Assembly: GCF_900444945.1 (NCBI RefSeq) | Contig: NZ_UFRM01000001.1 | Span: forward strand, 1,064,501 to 1,128,500 | DNA: 64,000 bases | Source of the DNA: Actinobacillus lignieresii | GTDB lineage: Bacteria; Pseudomonadota; Gammaproteobacteria; Enterobacterales; Pasteurellaceae | Direction of reading: 5' to 3' | Shown: positions 50,058 through 58,089 of the stretch, in pieces | Position numbering within the stretch: the stretch's first letter is position 1 | Layout: the number at the start of each line of letters is the position of its first letter | Notes under the pieces: generated by a model | Database searches by the model: none | What the model saw: the letters and a program-made list of their open reading frames with translations, nothing else | What the model was told of the DNA's origin: nothing | Translations under genes and position numbers: made by a program

Positions 50058-50549
50058 CTATATTTCTCTTTTCACAAAACTCACTAACATCGGCTGCACA
50101 ATACGTGCATAATCTTGCGTATTTAAAATAATTGAACATTCTAACGTACCGGCGTTAAAAGCAAGTTCAGCATAGCGTTCAAGTAAACTAGGATCTGCAA
50201 TAAGTTTAAGATCCGGATGAAAGCTAAAAGGTGGAATCGCACCAAAGACACAATCTGTAAGTTCATCAACTTCTTTAGGACTGGCAAGAGACGCCTTTGT
50301 ACCGCCTAAGTATTGGGCGATTTGATTTAAATCCGCCTGCTCATCGGCTGGTAAAATAGCGAGTACCGCTTGTTTTACACCATTTCCTTTGATTTTACAC
50401 ACCAAGGCTTTTGCCCCTTGCCCGATTTCCGTACCACGAATTTTCGCAACCTCTTCCGATTTACCGGCACTCACATGACGGACTACTCGATAACGAGCTT
50501 GATATTGGTCTAAAAGTGCGGTCAAATTTTCGAATGTTTTTTCCGACAT
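50058..50549 (-). CDS. yeaK: YbaK-family aminoacyl-tRNA deacylase YeaK
   Basis: A 163-residue member of the YbaK/ProX editing-domain family, which hydrolyses mischarged tRNAs in trans. It matches E. coli YeaK in RGTEIGQGAKALVCKIKGNG, ASLASPKEVDELTDCVFGAIPPFSFHP (given in part) and AELAFNAG. The active-site lysine is probably in ALVCKIKG. The ATG at 50549 has AAGGGAAAT as RBS; 20 extra codons upstream are rejected. It follows the PLP enzyme gene by 14 bases and may share its transcript. Confidence 0.9.
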   Translation of the reverse strand: MSEKTFENLTALLDQYQARYRVVRHVSAGKSEEVAKIRGTEIGQGAKALVCKIKGNGVKQAVLAILPADEQADLNQIAQYLGGTKASLASPKEVDELTDCVFGAIPPFSFHPDLKLIADPSLLERYAELAFNAGTLECSIILNTQDYARIVQPMLVSFVKREI

Positions 50550-50563
50550 ATTATTTCCCTTAG

Positions 50564-51658
50564 TTAATGATCTGATTTCAGTCCGGCACCACACATCGTA
50601 ATTAAGCAATCTTCTACTGCACCATATAGCTCACAGTAGTGAAGATAAGCCGCATAGCTGGCTGCGGTAGTGTGTTCACAATAAATCCCTTTTTTGGCCA
50701 AAGCGTTTCGTGCCGCAAGAATTTTATCTTCCGGTGCATGTACAAAACGAATCGCATATTTTTCCGCATAAGCTAAAATTTCACTTGCTCGCATAGGCTG
50801 TCCAATGGCAATGCCTTCGGCGATAGTCGGCTTAATCTCAACCTGTTCTGCAAATTTTTGCCCTTTTTTGACCGCTTGCAATAAGGGATCACAATATTCG
50901 CTTTGTAATGCAATAATCGTTGGCATTTCATCAATAACGCCACTTTCCAACAAATGTTCTAGTCCTTTAATGACACCAATAAACAAAGTACCGTTTCCAA
51001 CCGGAACGACAATATGTTTTGGAATCCGCCCGAGCTGTTCAAACGTTTCATAAATATACGTTTTCGTACCTTCATAGAAAAAGGGGTTATACACGTGGTT
51101 GGCATAATAAACGCCCTCATTTTCAACTTTAGCACGACATACATCTGCACAATGATCACGGCTACCTTTAATCACATTAGCTTTAGCACCATGCGCCTCA
51201 ATCATATTAATTTTTTTCGGCGATGTTCCTTCCGGTACAAAAATTTCACATTGAATACCCGCTTTAGCGCAATAGGCTGCGACACTATTTCCTGCATTAC
51301 CACTACTATCTTGTACGACCGATTCAACACCAATCGACTTACAATGACTGATAAGTACCGCCGCACCACGGTCTTTAAAGGAAAGCGTTGGCATAAAATA
51401 ATCCATTTTTAATAATACGTTTTCATCAAAGCGAACTATCGGCGTCATTCCTTCGCCCAAGGAAATATCACGCCAACTTTCATCTTGCAAAGCAATAAAT
51501 TTTCGATAACGAAATAAGCTCCACTCATGGCGATCAATCGTGTTGAGATCGAATTTAGGCGGTTTATAATCCAGTGTCCATAAGCCTCCGCATTGACATT
51601 TTGCTTGGCGAGTAGATACCGATGCGGTTTGTTGGCATTGATTACAGATAAATTTCAT
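50564..51658 (-). CDS. Threonine-synthase-like PLP enzyme with N-terminal zinc ribbon
   Basis: A 364-residue fold-type II PLP enzyme. The N-terminus has CNQC and CQCG, a zinc ribbon as in archaeal-type threonine synthases. The PLP lysine is in TLSFKDRGAAV; the phosphate loop PVGNGTLFIG and DSSGNAGNSVAAY are typical. It is not the enterobacterial ThrC type and has no hom or thrB nearby. The RidA and YheO-type regulator neighbours suggest a dehydratase or ammonia-lyase that releases reactive enamines. The ATG at 51658 has AGGAGA; 39 extra codons upstream overlap ridA and are rejected. Substrate unknown. Confidence 0.8.
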   Translation of the reverse strand: MKFICNQCQQTASVSTRQAKCQCGGLWTLDYKPPKFDLNTIDRHEWSLFRYRKFIALQDESWRDISLGEGMTPIVRFDENVLLKMDYFMPTLSFKDRGAAVLISHCKSIGVESVVQDSSGNAGNSVAAYCAKAGIQCEIFVPEGTSPKKINMIEAHGAKANVIKGSRDHCADVCRAKVENEGVYYANHVYNPFFYEGTKTYIYETFEQLGRIPKHIVVPVGNGTLFIGVIKGLEHLLESGVIDEMPTIIALQSEYCDPLLQAVKKGQKFAEQVEIKPTIAEGIAIGQPMRASEILAYAEKYAIRFVHAPEDKILAARNALAKKGIYCEHTTAASYAAYLHYCELYGAVEDCLITMCGAGLKSDH

Positions 51659-51668
51659 ATTGATTCTC

Positions 51669-52031
51669 CTAAGCAAATTCGGCAACCGCATCAATTTCGA
51701 TAAGTGCGTTGTAATGCAAATTACCGCAAAGTACAACAGTACGAGCCGGTTTATGTGAACCGAAAAAATCAGCATAAACTTGATTCACCGTATCCCAATA
51801 AGCTACATCGGGAATATACACACGGCATTGCACAACATCATTTCTACTAAGACCGGCAGCGGCGAGCACTCGAGCTAAATTAGCGAGAACTTGTTTGGTT
51901 TGAGCGGCAATATCACCAACAATTTTCCCATCAGCATTAAATGGAAGTTGTCCCGATACATACAACATACCGTTGGATTTTATTGCCGGAGAATAATGCC
52001 CTTTACTTTGATTCGGTAGAATAATTTCCAT
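51669..52031 (-). CDS. ridA: RidA-family enamine/imine deaminase
   Basis: A 120-residue YjgF/YER057c/UK114-family protein. Conserved parts are KSNGMLYVSGQLPF near the N-terminus, VVQCRVYIPD with the catalytic arginine, and VCGNLHYNALIEIDAVA at the end. RidA clears 2-aminoacrylate and related enamines released by PLP enzymes. It starts at the stop of the regulator gene (TAATG overlap) and is followed after 10 bases by the PLP enzyme, so the three are one operon. Its sequence may be a Rid-subfamily member rather than RidA proper. Confidence 0.85.
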   Translation of the reverse strand: MEIILPNQSKGHYSPAIKSNGMLYVSGQLPFNADGKIVGDIAAQTKQVLANLARVLAAAGLSRNDVVQCRVYIPDVAYWDTVNQVYADFFGSHKPARTVVLCGNLHYNALIEIDAVAEFA

Positions 52032-52663
52032 TAGCGTTTTCCTCTTACTTCATCTAAATAACTATAAATGGTCACTTTATTTACGCCTAATTTTTCAGCA
52101 GCTTTCTCAATACTGCCTTTCATTAAAAACAAGCCTTTTTGTTCCATAAAACGAATCTTTTCAATTTTTTCATCTCGATTCATCGTCTGAACAGATTGCC
52201 CGTTTAAAATTTTATCCATTAAATTTTCTACCATTGCAGAAAGCGGAAGTTCTTCTATTTCTAGCGTGTTCTCAGTTTGTTTTATCTGATTTAGGTTAGG
52301 CAATAAGGTATTTAAGTAAGCAATTTGCTCAGTAATCGGTGTTGTATCAATATTGATACACAAAGCACCAACTAGCTGTTGATTTGGGTCAAAAATCAGT
52401 TGAGTGGATGAACGAATAAGTTTACCCTCGACTTCAAAATAGTAATTGGCTACATAGTTATTATTCAACTTATCCGATAACATCACTTCCTTAACCAAAT
52501 GGTCAAAATTCTGCCCCGGTTTACGATGTGTAACATCGCCGGCAACATACACTACCGAATGCTCAGGGCGATTTAAATCATGTAAAACCACTTCACAACT
52601 TTTACCAAACGTTTCAACTAACATCTCTGCCATCGAAATATAAGGGATAAGAATTTGGTTCAT
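52031..52663 (-). CDS. YheO/DauR-type transcriptional regulator
   Basis: A 210-residue regulator with an N-terminal YheO-like PAS domain (about 5-115; CEVVLHDLNRPEHSVVYVAG, LIFDPNQQLVGALCINID) and a C-terminal helix-turn-helix (about 180-210; IEKAAEKLGVNKVTIYSYLDE) of the kind seen in DauR. Relatives sense amino-acid-derived ligands and control adjacent catabolic genes. The ATG at 52663 has TGGAGATACT as RBS; 18 codons upstream are rejected. It begins the operon with ridA and the PLP enzyme; AT-rich palindromes lie just upstream and could be its operators. Confidence 0.85.
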   Translation of the reverse strand: MNQILIPYISMAEMLVETFGKSCEVVLHDLNRPEHSVVYVAGDVTHRKPGQNFDHLVKEVMLSDKLNNNYVANYYFEVEGKLIRSSTQLIFDPNQQLVGALCINIDTTPITEQIAYLNTLLPNLNQIKQTENTLEIEELPLSAMVENLMDKILNGQSVQTMNRDEKIEKIRFMEQKGLFLMKGSIEKAAEKLGVNKVTIYSYLDEVRGKR

Positions 52664-52680
52664 AGTATCTCCATAGAATT

Positions 52681-52742
52681 TTTTATATAGAATATATAAA
52701 ATTTTATATACCATCAATAAATTTATATAATTTCTTATATAA
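52681..52742. promoter_or_regulatory. Repeated TTTATATA/TATATAAA palindromes
   Basis: TTTATATA-GAA-TATATAAA (52682-52700), the perfect 18-bp palindrome TATATAAAATTTTATATA (52693-52710), and TTATATAA-TTTC-TTATATAA (52723-52742) follow one another upstream of the YheO-type regulator start. They look like an array of half-sites at its promoter. Confidence 0.5.
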
Positions 52743-52851
52743 ATCCATTGAAAATTATACAGAGTTGCCCCTCCCCTTAAATTTTTCTTGTAATTTCGCT
52801 CAATTTTGCTAAATTCTTCAGGTTATTTTGCTATTTTTTAAAGGTCTAACC

Positions 52852-53391
52852 ATGAACCAATTAGATTTAATCAAATCTTCAATCAAATCGACTCCTGACT
52901 ATCCGAAAGCAGGTATTATTTTCCGTGACATTACCTCATTATTAGAAGTGCCGGAAGCATTCAAGGCAACCGTAGATGCCATCGTTGCCGAATTTAAAGA
53001 CAAAGGTATTACTAAAGTCGTCGGAACCGAATCTCGCGGCTTTATCTTTGGTGCACCGGTAGCACTTGCGTTGGGCATACCTTTTGTATTAGTGCGTAAA
53101 CCGAAAAAATTACCTCGTGAAGTGATTTCACAATCTTATGCTTTAGAATATGGCGAAGATACGCTGGAGATCCATTTAGATTCGATAAAAGAAAGTGACA
53201 ATGTGTTAGTTGTGGACGATTTATTAGCAACCGGCGGCACAATTGATGCAACAGCCAAATTAATTCGTCGTTTAGGCGGTAAAGTAGAACACGCTGCATT
53301 TGTGATTTGGTTACCGGATTTAGGCGGTAAAGAACGTCTGGAAAAAGAAGGCATCAACTCATTCACATTAGTTGAATTTGCCGGTCATTAA
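52852..53391 (+). CDS. apt: Adenine phosphoribosyltransferase
   Basis: A 179-residue purine-salvage enzyme making AMP from adenine and [16 protein letters not shown] N-terminus ([16 protein letters not shown]), [14 protein letters not shown], and the PRPP-binding loop [17 protein letters not shown] are all present. The ATG at 52852 has AAAGGTC in front; 8 codons upstream are rejected. It precedes dnaX, as in many gamma-proteobacteria. Confidence 0.97.
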   Translation: MNQLDLIKSSIKSTPDYPKAGIIFRDITSLLEVPEAFKATVDAIVAEFKDKGITKVVGTESRGFIFGAPVALALGIPFVLVRKPKKLPREVISQSYALEYGEDTLEIHLDSIKESDNVLVVDDLLATGGTIDATAKLIRRLGGKVEHAAFVIWLPDLGGKERLEKEGINSFTLVEFAGH

Positions 53392-53436
53392 TATTTCTTA
53401 GTACGGAATACTATTCCGTAACAAATAAGAGTCGCA

Positions 53437-55503
53437 ATGAGTTATCAAGTTTTAGCCCGTAAATGGCGTCCGCAACGTTTTTCTGAAGTTGTCGGGCAGC
53501 AACACGTTTTATCCGCATTAGAGAATGGTCTGCGTGAAGGCAGACTTCATCACGCCTACCTGTTTTCCGGTACACGTGGTGTAGGTAAAACCTCGATTGC
53601 ACGCCTATTTGCTAAAGGCTTAAATTGTGAAACAGGTATCACCGCCACACCTTGCGGTGAATGTGCAAATTGTAAAGCGATCGAAGAAGGTCGCTTTATT
53701 GATCTGATTGAAATTGATGCGGCTTCACGTACTAAAGTCGAAGACACACGTGAGTTGCTTGATAATGTTCAATACAAGCCAACAGTCGGACGCTTTAAAG
53801 TTTACCTGATTGACGAAGTGCATATGCTCTCGCGTCACAGCTTCAATGCGCTGCTTAAAACGCTTGAAGAACCGCCGGAATACGTGAAGTTCTTACTGGC
53901 AACGACCGATCCGCAAAAACTTCCGATTACGATCTTATCCCGTTGTATGCAATTCCATTTGCGTGCGTTGGATCAAGCTCAGATTACCAACCATCTCGAA
54001 TTTATCCTGCAACAGGAGAATATTCCCTACGAGTCGGCTGCTATTGAAAAACTGGCAAAAGCGGCTCAAGGCAGTATTCGTGACTCATTAAGTTTAACTG
54101 ATCAGGCAATTGCGGTAAGTAATGCGAATATTAGCTTACCTATCGTGCAGCAAATGCTCGGTTTAATTGATGATCATCAACCAATCGAATTAGTCACCGC
54201 ACTTGCGCAAGCCGACGGTGAAAAAGCGATGGCTGTCATTCAATCCGTTGCCGAAAAAGGGGTTGATTGGTCACAACTACTCTCTGACGTTGCCCAAACG
54301 TTACATCAAATTGCGATGCTTCAGTTGCTCAAAAATAGCGGGCAGGAACAAACTCAGTTGCATTTTTTAGCAAAACAAATTGCGCCTGAAGACGTACAGT
54401 TTTTCTACCAATTAATGCTTAACGGTAAGAAAGAATTGGAATTCGCACCGGAACAACGTGCCGGTGTGGAAATGACCATTTTACGAGCATTGGCTTTCCA
54501 TCCGAAACGTACCGAAGAGATCAATCGTCATCCGGTAATGGAAGCGGCGAAAGCAACAAGCGAGCAACCTCATACACCTCAACAGAATATTGAACAGCTC
54601 AAAGCTCGTTTAAACCAGAATCATACGCAACAAGCGGTTAATTCTGTCCAAAATGTTGCAACACAACCTATTGCAAAAATGCCGGAAAACCCAACCGCTT
54701 ACCAACAACCAGCCGTAAATACGGCTGAAAGCGGTTCTACACCGGTATCACCCGCTCTTGCGGCAATGCAAGCCCGTAAGCAATTACAGCAAACTCAGGC
54801 ACAACTGGCTCAAAACGAAAAAAAAAAGTCTGAGTTAGTTAAACCGGCTACTCTACCCGCAAGCCGAGCGAATCCACAAAAAACGCCAAGTTTACAAGAG
54901 CGTTTTATGAATTTGGCAACCGAGCAACAGGCACAATCTCGGCCTCAACCGACACAGCAAGCGGCAAAACCGCTAAGTGATGAAGATTATCGTTGGACGT
55001 GGCTCAATCCCGAATTAGAAACCCAAAACGAAAGTACCAAACCGTCCGATATCAAGCAAGCAATCCTACAAGAACGTACGCCGGAATTAGTCGCAAAAAC
55101 CATTGCATTATCTTGCGAGCAAGACGAATGGTGCAAAATTGTAAATGAGTTAAAGCTCGGCGGCTTATCTCGCCAAGTGGCGTTAAACAGCTATTTAGCC
55201 GAAAAACAAGGTGAACGGCTTAAGCTCATTCTTAAACCGGCAATGGCACACTTGGACAATGCCGAATCTCGTCAAAGCCTAGCAACCGCCTTGCAAGAAA
55301 AAGACTTTAGCTATGAATTGAGTATCGGCGAAAGTGAGGAACATAAAACACCGCTTGAAATTCGTCGCGCCATTTTTGAAAATTTAACGCTCGAAGCGAA
55401 AAAAGCACTTACTCATGATGAAAAATTAATGCTGTTACGCCAAACTTTTGATGCGGAAATCGATGAAAGTACGATTCGAGCCGTTGCAGAGAATAAAGAA
55501 TAA
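53437..55503 (+). CDS. dnaX: DNA polymerase III subunits tau and gamma
   Basis: A 688-residue clamp-loader ATPase (tau). Walker A SGTRGVGKTSIARL (about 44-57), zinc-binding cysteines C64, C73, C76 and C79 (CGECANC), Walker B YLIDEVHML and SRC box ILSRCMQF are present. Residues about 370-540 are a Gln/Ala/Pro-rich linker, and the C-terminus is the alpha-binding region. A10G near codon 461 forms an A AAA AAG slippery site; a -1 shift gives GTC TGA and a gamma of about 465 residues. It overlaps the next gene's ATG as TAATG. Confidence 0.96.
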   Translation: MSYQVLARKWRPQRFSEVVGQQHVLSALENGLREGRLHHAYLFSGTRGVGKTSIARLFAKGLNCETGITATPCGECANCKAIEEGRFIDLIEIDAASRTKVEDTRELLDNVQYKPTVGRFKVYLIDEVHMLSRHSFNALLKTLEEPPEYVKFLLATTDPQKLPITILSRCMQFHLRALDQAQITNHLEFILQQENIPYESAAIEKLAKAAQGSIRDSLSLTDQAIAVSNANISLPIVQQMLGLIDDHQPIELVTALAQADGEKAMAVIQSVAEKGVDWSQLLSDVAQTLHQIAMLQLLKNSGQEQTQLHFLAKQIAPEDVQFFYQLMLNGKKELEFAPEQRAGVEMTILRALAFHPKRTEEINRHPVMEAAKATSEQPHTPQQNIEQLKARLNQNHTQQAVNSVQNVATQPIAKMPENPTAYQQPAVNTAESGSTPVSPALAAMQARKQLQQTQAQLAQNEKKKSELVKPATLPASRANPQKTPSLQERFMNLATEQQAQSRPQPTQQAAKPLSDEDYRWTWLNPELETQNESTKPSDIKQAILQERTPELVAKTIALSCEQDEWCKIVNELKLGGLSRQVALNSYLAEKQGERLKLILKPAMAHLDNAESRQSLATALQEKDFSYELSIGESEEHKTPLEIRRAIFENLTLEAKKALTHDEKLMLLRQTFDAEIDESTIRAVAENKE
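54822..54833 (+). promoter_or_regulatory. Programmed -1 frameshift site in dnaX (A AAA AAG then TGA)
   Basis: The zero frame reads GAA AAA AAA AAG TCT GAG; the heptamer A AAA AAG (54822-54828) is in the E. coli dnaX phase. A -1 slip leads to GTC then TGA (54831-54833). A weak downstream stem CGGCT/AGCCG (54845-54866) may help. No clear upstream Shine-Dalgarno stimulator is visible. Confidence 0.75.
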
Positions 55504-56411
55504 TGAACGCTTTAGAAATTACAAATCTTATTAAAACCTACCCGACCGGCGTGCAAGCGGTAAAAGGAATCGATCTCATCGTAGAACAGGGCGATTTTTA
55601 CGCACTACTTGGACATAACGGTGCGGGTAAATCGACGACTATCGGAATTATCAGTTCTCTGGTAAATAAAACGAGCGGTAGCGTAAAAGTCTTCGGTTAC
55701 GATCTCGATACACAAAAAATTCAGCTCAAACAGCAAATCGGGCTTGTACCGCAAGAATTTAACTTCAATCAGTTTGAAAAAGTGGTTGACGTCTTAACTC
55801 AACAAGCCGGTTATTACGGTATTTCTCAGAAAGAAGCGACGGTTAGCGCCGAAACTTGGTTGAAAAAACTCGATCTTTGGGAAAAACGTCATCATCTCAC
55901 TCGAGAGCTTTCAGGCGGTATGAAACGCCGAGTTATGATTGCTCGTGCTTTAATGCACAATCCGAAATTACTGATTTTAGACGAACCTACCGCCGGAGTT
56001 GATATTGAGTTACGTCGTAGTTTATGGGACTTTTTACGTGAATTGAATCAACAAGGTACGACTATTATTTTAACTACTCACTATTTAGAAGAAGCCGAGA
56101 ATCTTTGTCGTCATATCGGCATTATTCAAAACGGTTTATTGGTTGAAAATACCTCGATGAAAGCCTTGCTTTCCAAATTGGAAACGGAAACCTTCGTGTT
56201 GGATTTGCAAAAAAAATCGGAAAATCAACCGCTTGAAATAAAAGGTTATCCGACTCAATGGCTAGATGAAAATACGTTGGAAGTCGAAGTAAAACGAGAA
56301 CAAGGTTTAACCAATCTGTTCCATCAAATCGCACAACAAGATGTCGAAGTGCTTAGTATGCGCAACAAGTCTAACCGTCTTGAAGAACTCTTTATGAAAA
56401 TGGCAAATTAA
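55503..56411 (+). CDS. yadG: ABC transporter ATPase YadG
   Basis: A 302-residue ABC-2 type exporter ATPase. Walker A LGHNGAGKSTTIGII, signature ELSGGMKRRVMIARAL, LILDEPTAGVDIELRR and switch IILTTHYLEEAENL are present, and the C-terminal LSMRNKSNRLEELFMK matches YadG. Its ATG overlaps the dnaX stop as TAATG. With YadH it forms an exporter of unknown substrate. Confidence 0.93.
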   Translation: MNALEITNLIKTYPTGVQAVKGIDLIVEQGDFYALLGHNGAGKSTTIGIISSLVNKTSGSVKVFGYDLDTQKIQLKQQIGLVPQEFNFNQFEKVVDVLTQQAGYYGISQKEATVSAETWLKKLDLWEKRHHLTRELSGGMKRRVMIARALMHNPKLLILDEPTAGVDIELRRSLWDFLRELNQQGTTIILTTHYLEEAENLCRHIGIIQNGLLVENTSMKALLSKLETETFVLDLQKKSENQPLEIKGYPTQWLDENTLEVEVKREQGLTNLFHQIAQQDVEVLSMRNKSNRLEELFMKMAN

Positions 56412-56414
56412 TAT

Positions 56415-57176
56415 ATGAATTTAACTGGATTTTTTACCCTTTCCGCCAAGGAATCTCGCCGCATTATTCGTATTTGGCGACAAACGCTTGTTCCGCCGAT
56501 TATTACCACCACACTCTATTTTCTGATTTTCGGTAAACTGATCGGCAGTCGTATCGGTGAAATGAACGGGGTCGGTTATATGCAATTTATTGCGCCGGGA
56601 TTAGTGATGATGAATGCGATTACCGCTTCTTATGTGAATACCGCTTCGTCTTTTTTCCTCAGTAAATTTACCCGTAATTTTGAAGAATTACTGGTTTCTC
56701 CGCTCTCGACACATAATATTATTTGGGGCTATGTGATGGGGAGTATTGTACGAGGCGGTTTAGCCGGTATTTTAGTGATGTTAGTCGCGCTTTGCTTCGT
56801 TTCGTTTGATATTCACTCGTGGACGATTATTTTACTGACCTTGTTAATGACAACCGTGGCTTTTGCGCTCGGCGGATTAATTAATGCGGTATATGCCAAA
56901 TCCTTTGATGATGTCGGCTTAATTCCGACTTTCGTACTTACACCGCTCACTTATTTAGGCGGTGTTTTTTACTCTATTTCACTTTTACCGGAGTTTTGGC
57001 AAACCGTCTCCAAATTCAATCCGATTGTGTATATGATTAACGGCTTCCGTTACGGTTTTTTAGGTATTAGTGATGTGTCGGTGTCCTATACGTTTGTGGT
57101 GTTAATCTCATTTATTACCGTGCTATACTATATCGCCTTTTCATTGATTGAGAAGGGCGTCGGGCTTCGTAGCTGA
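56415..57176 (+). CDS. yadH: ABC transporter permease YadH
   Basis: A 253-residue ABC-2 permease with about six helices. RIWRQTLVPPIITTTLYFLIFG, given in part, GYMQFIAPGLVMMNAIT and PTFVLTPLTYLGGVFYS are diagnostic, and the C-terminus ends GLRS as in E. coli YadH. It starts 3 bases after yadG. Substrate unknown. Confidence 0.94.
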   Translation: MNLTGFFTLSAKESRRIIRIWRQTLVPPIITTTLYFLIFGKLIGSRIGEMNGVGYMQFIAPGLVMMNAITASYVNTASSFFLSKFTRNFEELLVSPLSTHNIIWGYVMGSIVRGGLAGILVMLVALCFVSFDIHSWTIILLTLLMTTVAFALGGLINAVYAKSFDDVGLIPTFVLTPLTYLGGVFYSISLLPEFWQTVSKFNPIVYMINGFRYGFLGISDVSVSYTFVVLISFITVLYYIAFSLIEKGVGLRS

Positions 57177-57193
57177 TTTTCTTTGCCAAGGAT

Positions 57194-57248
57194 AACACGA
57201 GAGATATTTGCTAAAGTCAGCCAAAAACCGACCGCTTGCTCTCGTGTT
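57194..57248 (+). promoter_or_regulatory. Long-range inverted repeat in the modA leader
   Basis: AACACGAGAG (57194-57203) and CTCTCGTGTT (57239-57248) are perfect 10-bp arms around 35 bases. The structure ends 8 bases before the modA RBS (AAAGGA, 57257-57262). The tail is not U-rich. An RNA leader structure or operator is possible. Confidence 0.45.
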
Positions 57249-57271
57249 AAACGTTTTAAAGGAATTTCAAT

Positions 57272-58030
57272 ATGAAACGATTATCTAAAACTTTACTTAT
57301 CGGAATATCGGCGCTTTCATCGGCTTTTGCTTTAGCTCAAAACATTACCGTTTTTGCCGCCTCATCAATGAGCAATGTATTGCAAGAAATTAATCAAGAT
57401 TTTGCAAAGCAATACCCGAATGATAAAGTGATTTTTTCTTTCGCCTCCAGTTCGGTACTCGCCAAACAAATTGAACAAGATGCGCCGGCGGACGTATTTA
57501 TTTCCGCGGATCTAAAATGGATGGAATATCTAAAAGAAAAACAATCCGCCAAAACTCAAAATATCCGTCATCTCGTTAAAAATGATCTTGTTTTGATTGC
57601 GCCGAAAGACAGTTCATTAACGACAAGCGATATACAAGCGGTCGATTTCACCAAAATTTTAGCAAACAGCTATTTATCGGTCGGCGATCCGGCTCACGTA
57701 CCTGCAGGCAAATATGCCAAAAAAGCCTTGGAACATTACGGCTTATGGCAACAAGTCGAGCCAAAACTTGCTCGAGCAAAAAATGTGCGAGATGCACTTT
57801 CGTTTGTCGAACGTGGGGAATCACCGCTAGGTATCGTGTATTCTACCGATGCGAAAATATCCGATAAAGTCAAAGTAATTGCGATTTTCCCGACCGAAAG
57901 TTACGGAGAAATCGTTTATCCTGCGGCAACTCTCAGTGATAAAGCACAAGCCAAAGCATTTTTAGATTTCCTTTATTCACAGGAAGCCAAAGCGAAATTT
58001 AAAGCTGCCGGTTTTTATCCGATTAATTAA
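57272..58030 (+). CDS. modA: Molybdate ABC transporter binding protein
   Basis: A 252-residue periplasmic molybdate/tungstate-binding protein. Signal peptide with cleavage after AFALA-Q. NITVFAASSMSNVLQEI, FSFASSSVLAKQI, GAPADVFISAD-type (DAPADVFISADLKWM), VGDPAHVPAGKYA and LGIVYSTDAKI line the oxyanion site. RBS AAAGGA. First gene of modABC. Confidence 0.95.
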   Translation: MKRLSKTLLIGISALSSAFALAQNITVFAASSMSNVLQEINQDFAKQYPNDKVIFSFASSSVLAKQIEQDAPADVFISADLKWMEYLKEKQSAKTQNIRHLVKNDLVLIAPKDSSLTTSDIQAVDFTKILANSYLSVGDPAHVPAGKYAKKALEHYGLWQQVEPKLARAKNVRDALSFVERGESPLGIVYSTDAKISDKVKVIAIFPTESYGEIVYPAATLSDKAQAKAFLDFLYSQEAKAKFKAAGFYPIN

Positions 58031-58036
58031 TCTTAC

Positions 58037-58069
58037 AAAAGGGATAGCCAAAGGTTATTCCTTTTCTTC
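58037..58069 (+). terminator. Attenuator-like hairpin between modA and modB
   Basis: AAAAGGGATAGCC (58037-58049), loop AAA, GGTTATTCCTTTT (58053-58065) form a 13-bp stem with two G-U pairs, followed by CTTC(TT). It lies between two genes of one operon, so it probably lowers modBC relative to modA. Confidence 0.7.
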
Positions 58070-58089
58070 TTATCAACGGTTGGTAAATC

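Noticed and set aside
50510..50530. Haemophilus-type uptake signal AAGTGCGGT as a sign of transfer
   Set aside because: A single copy inside a core gene (another near 24058 in hsdR) is expected by chance and variation; the clade-specific type dominates.
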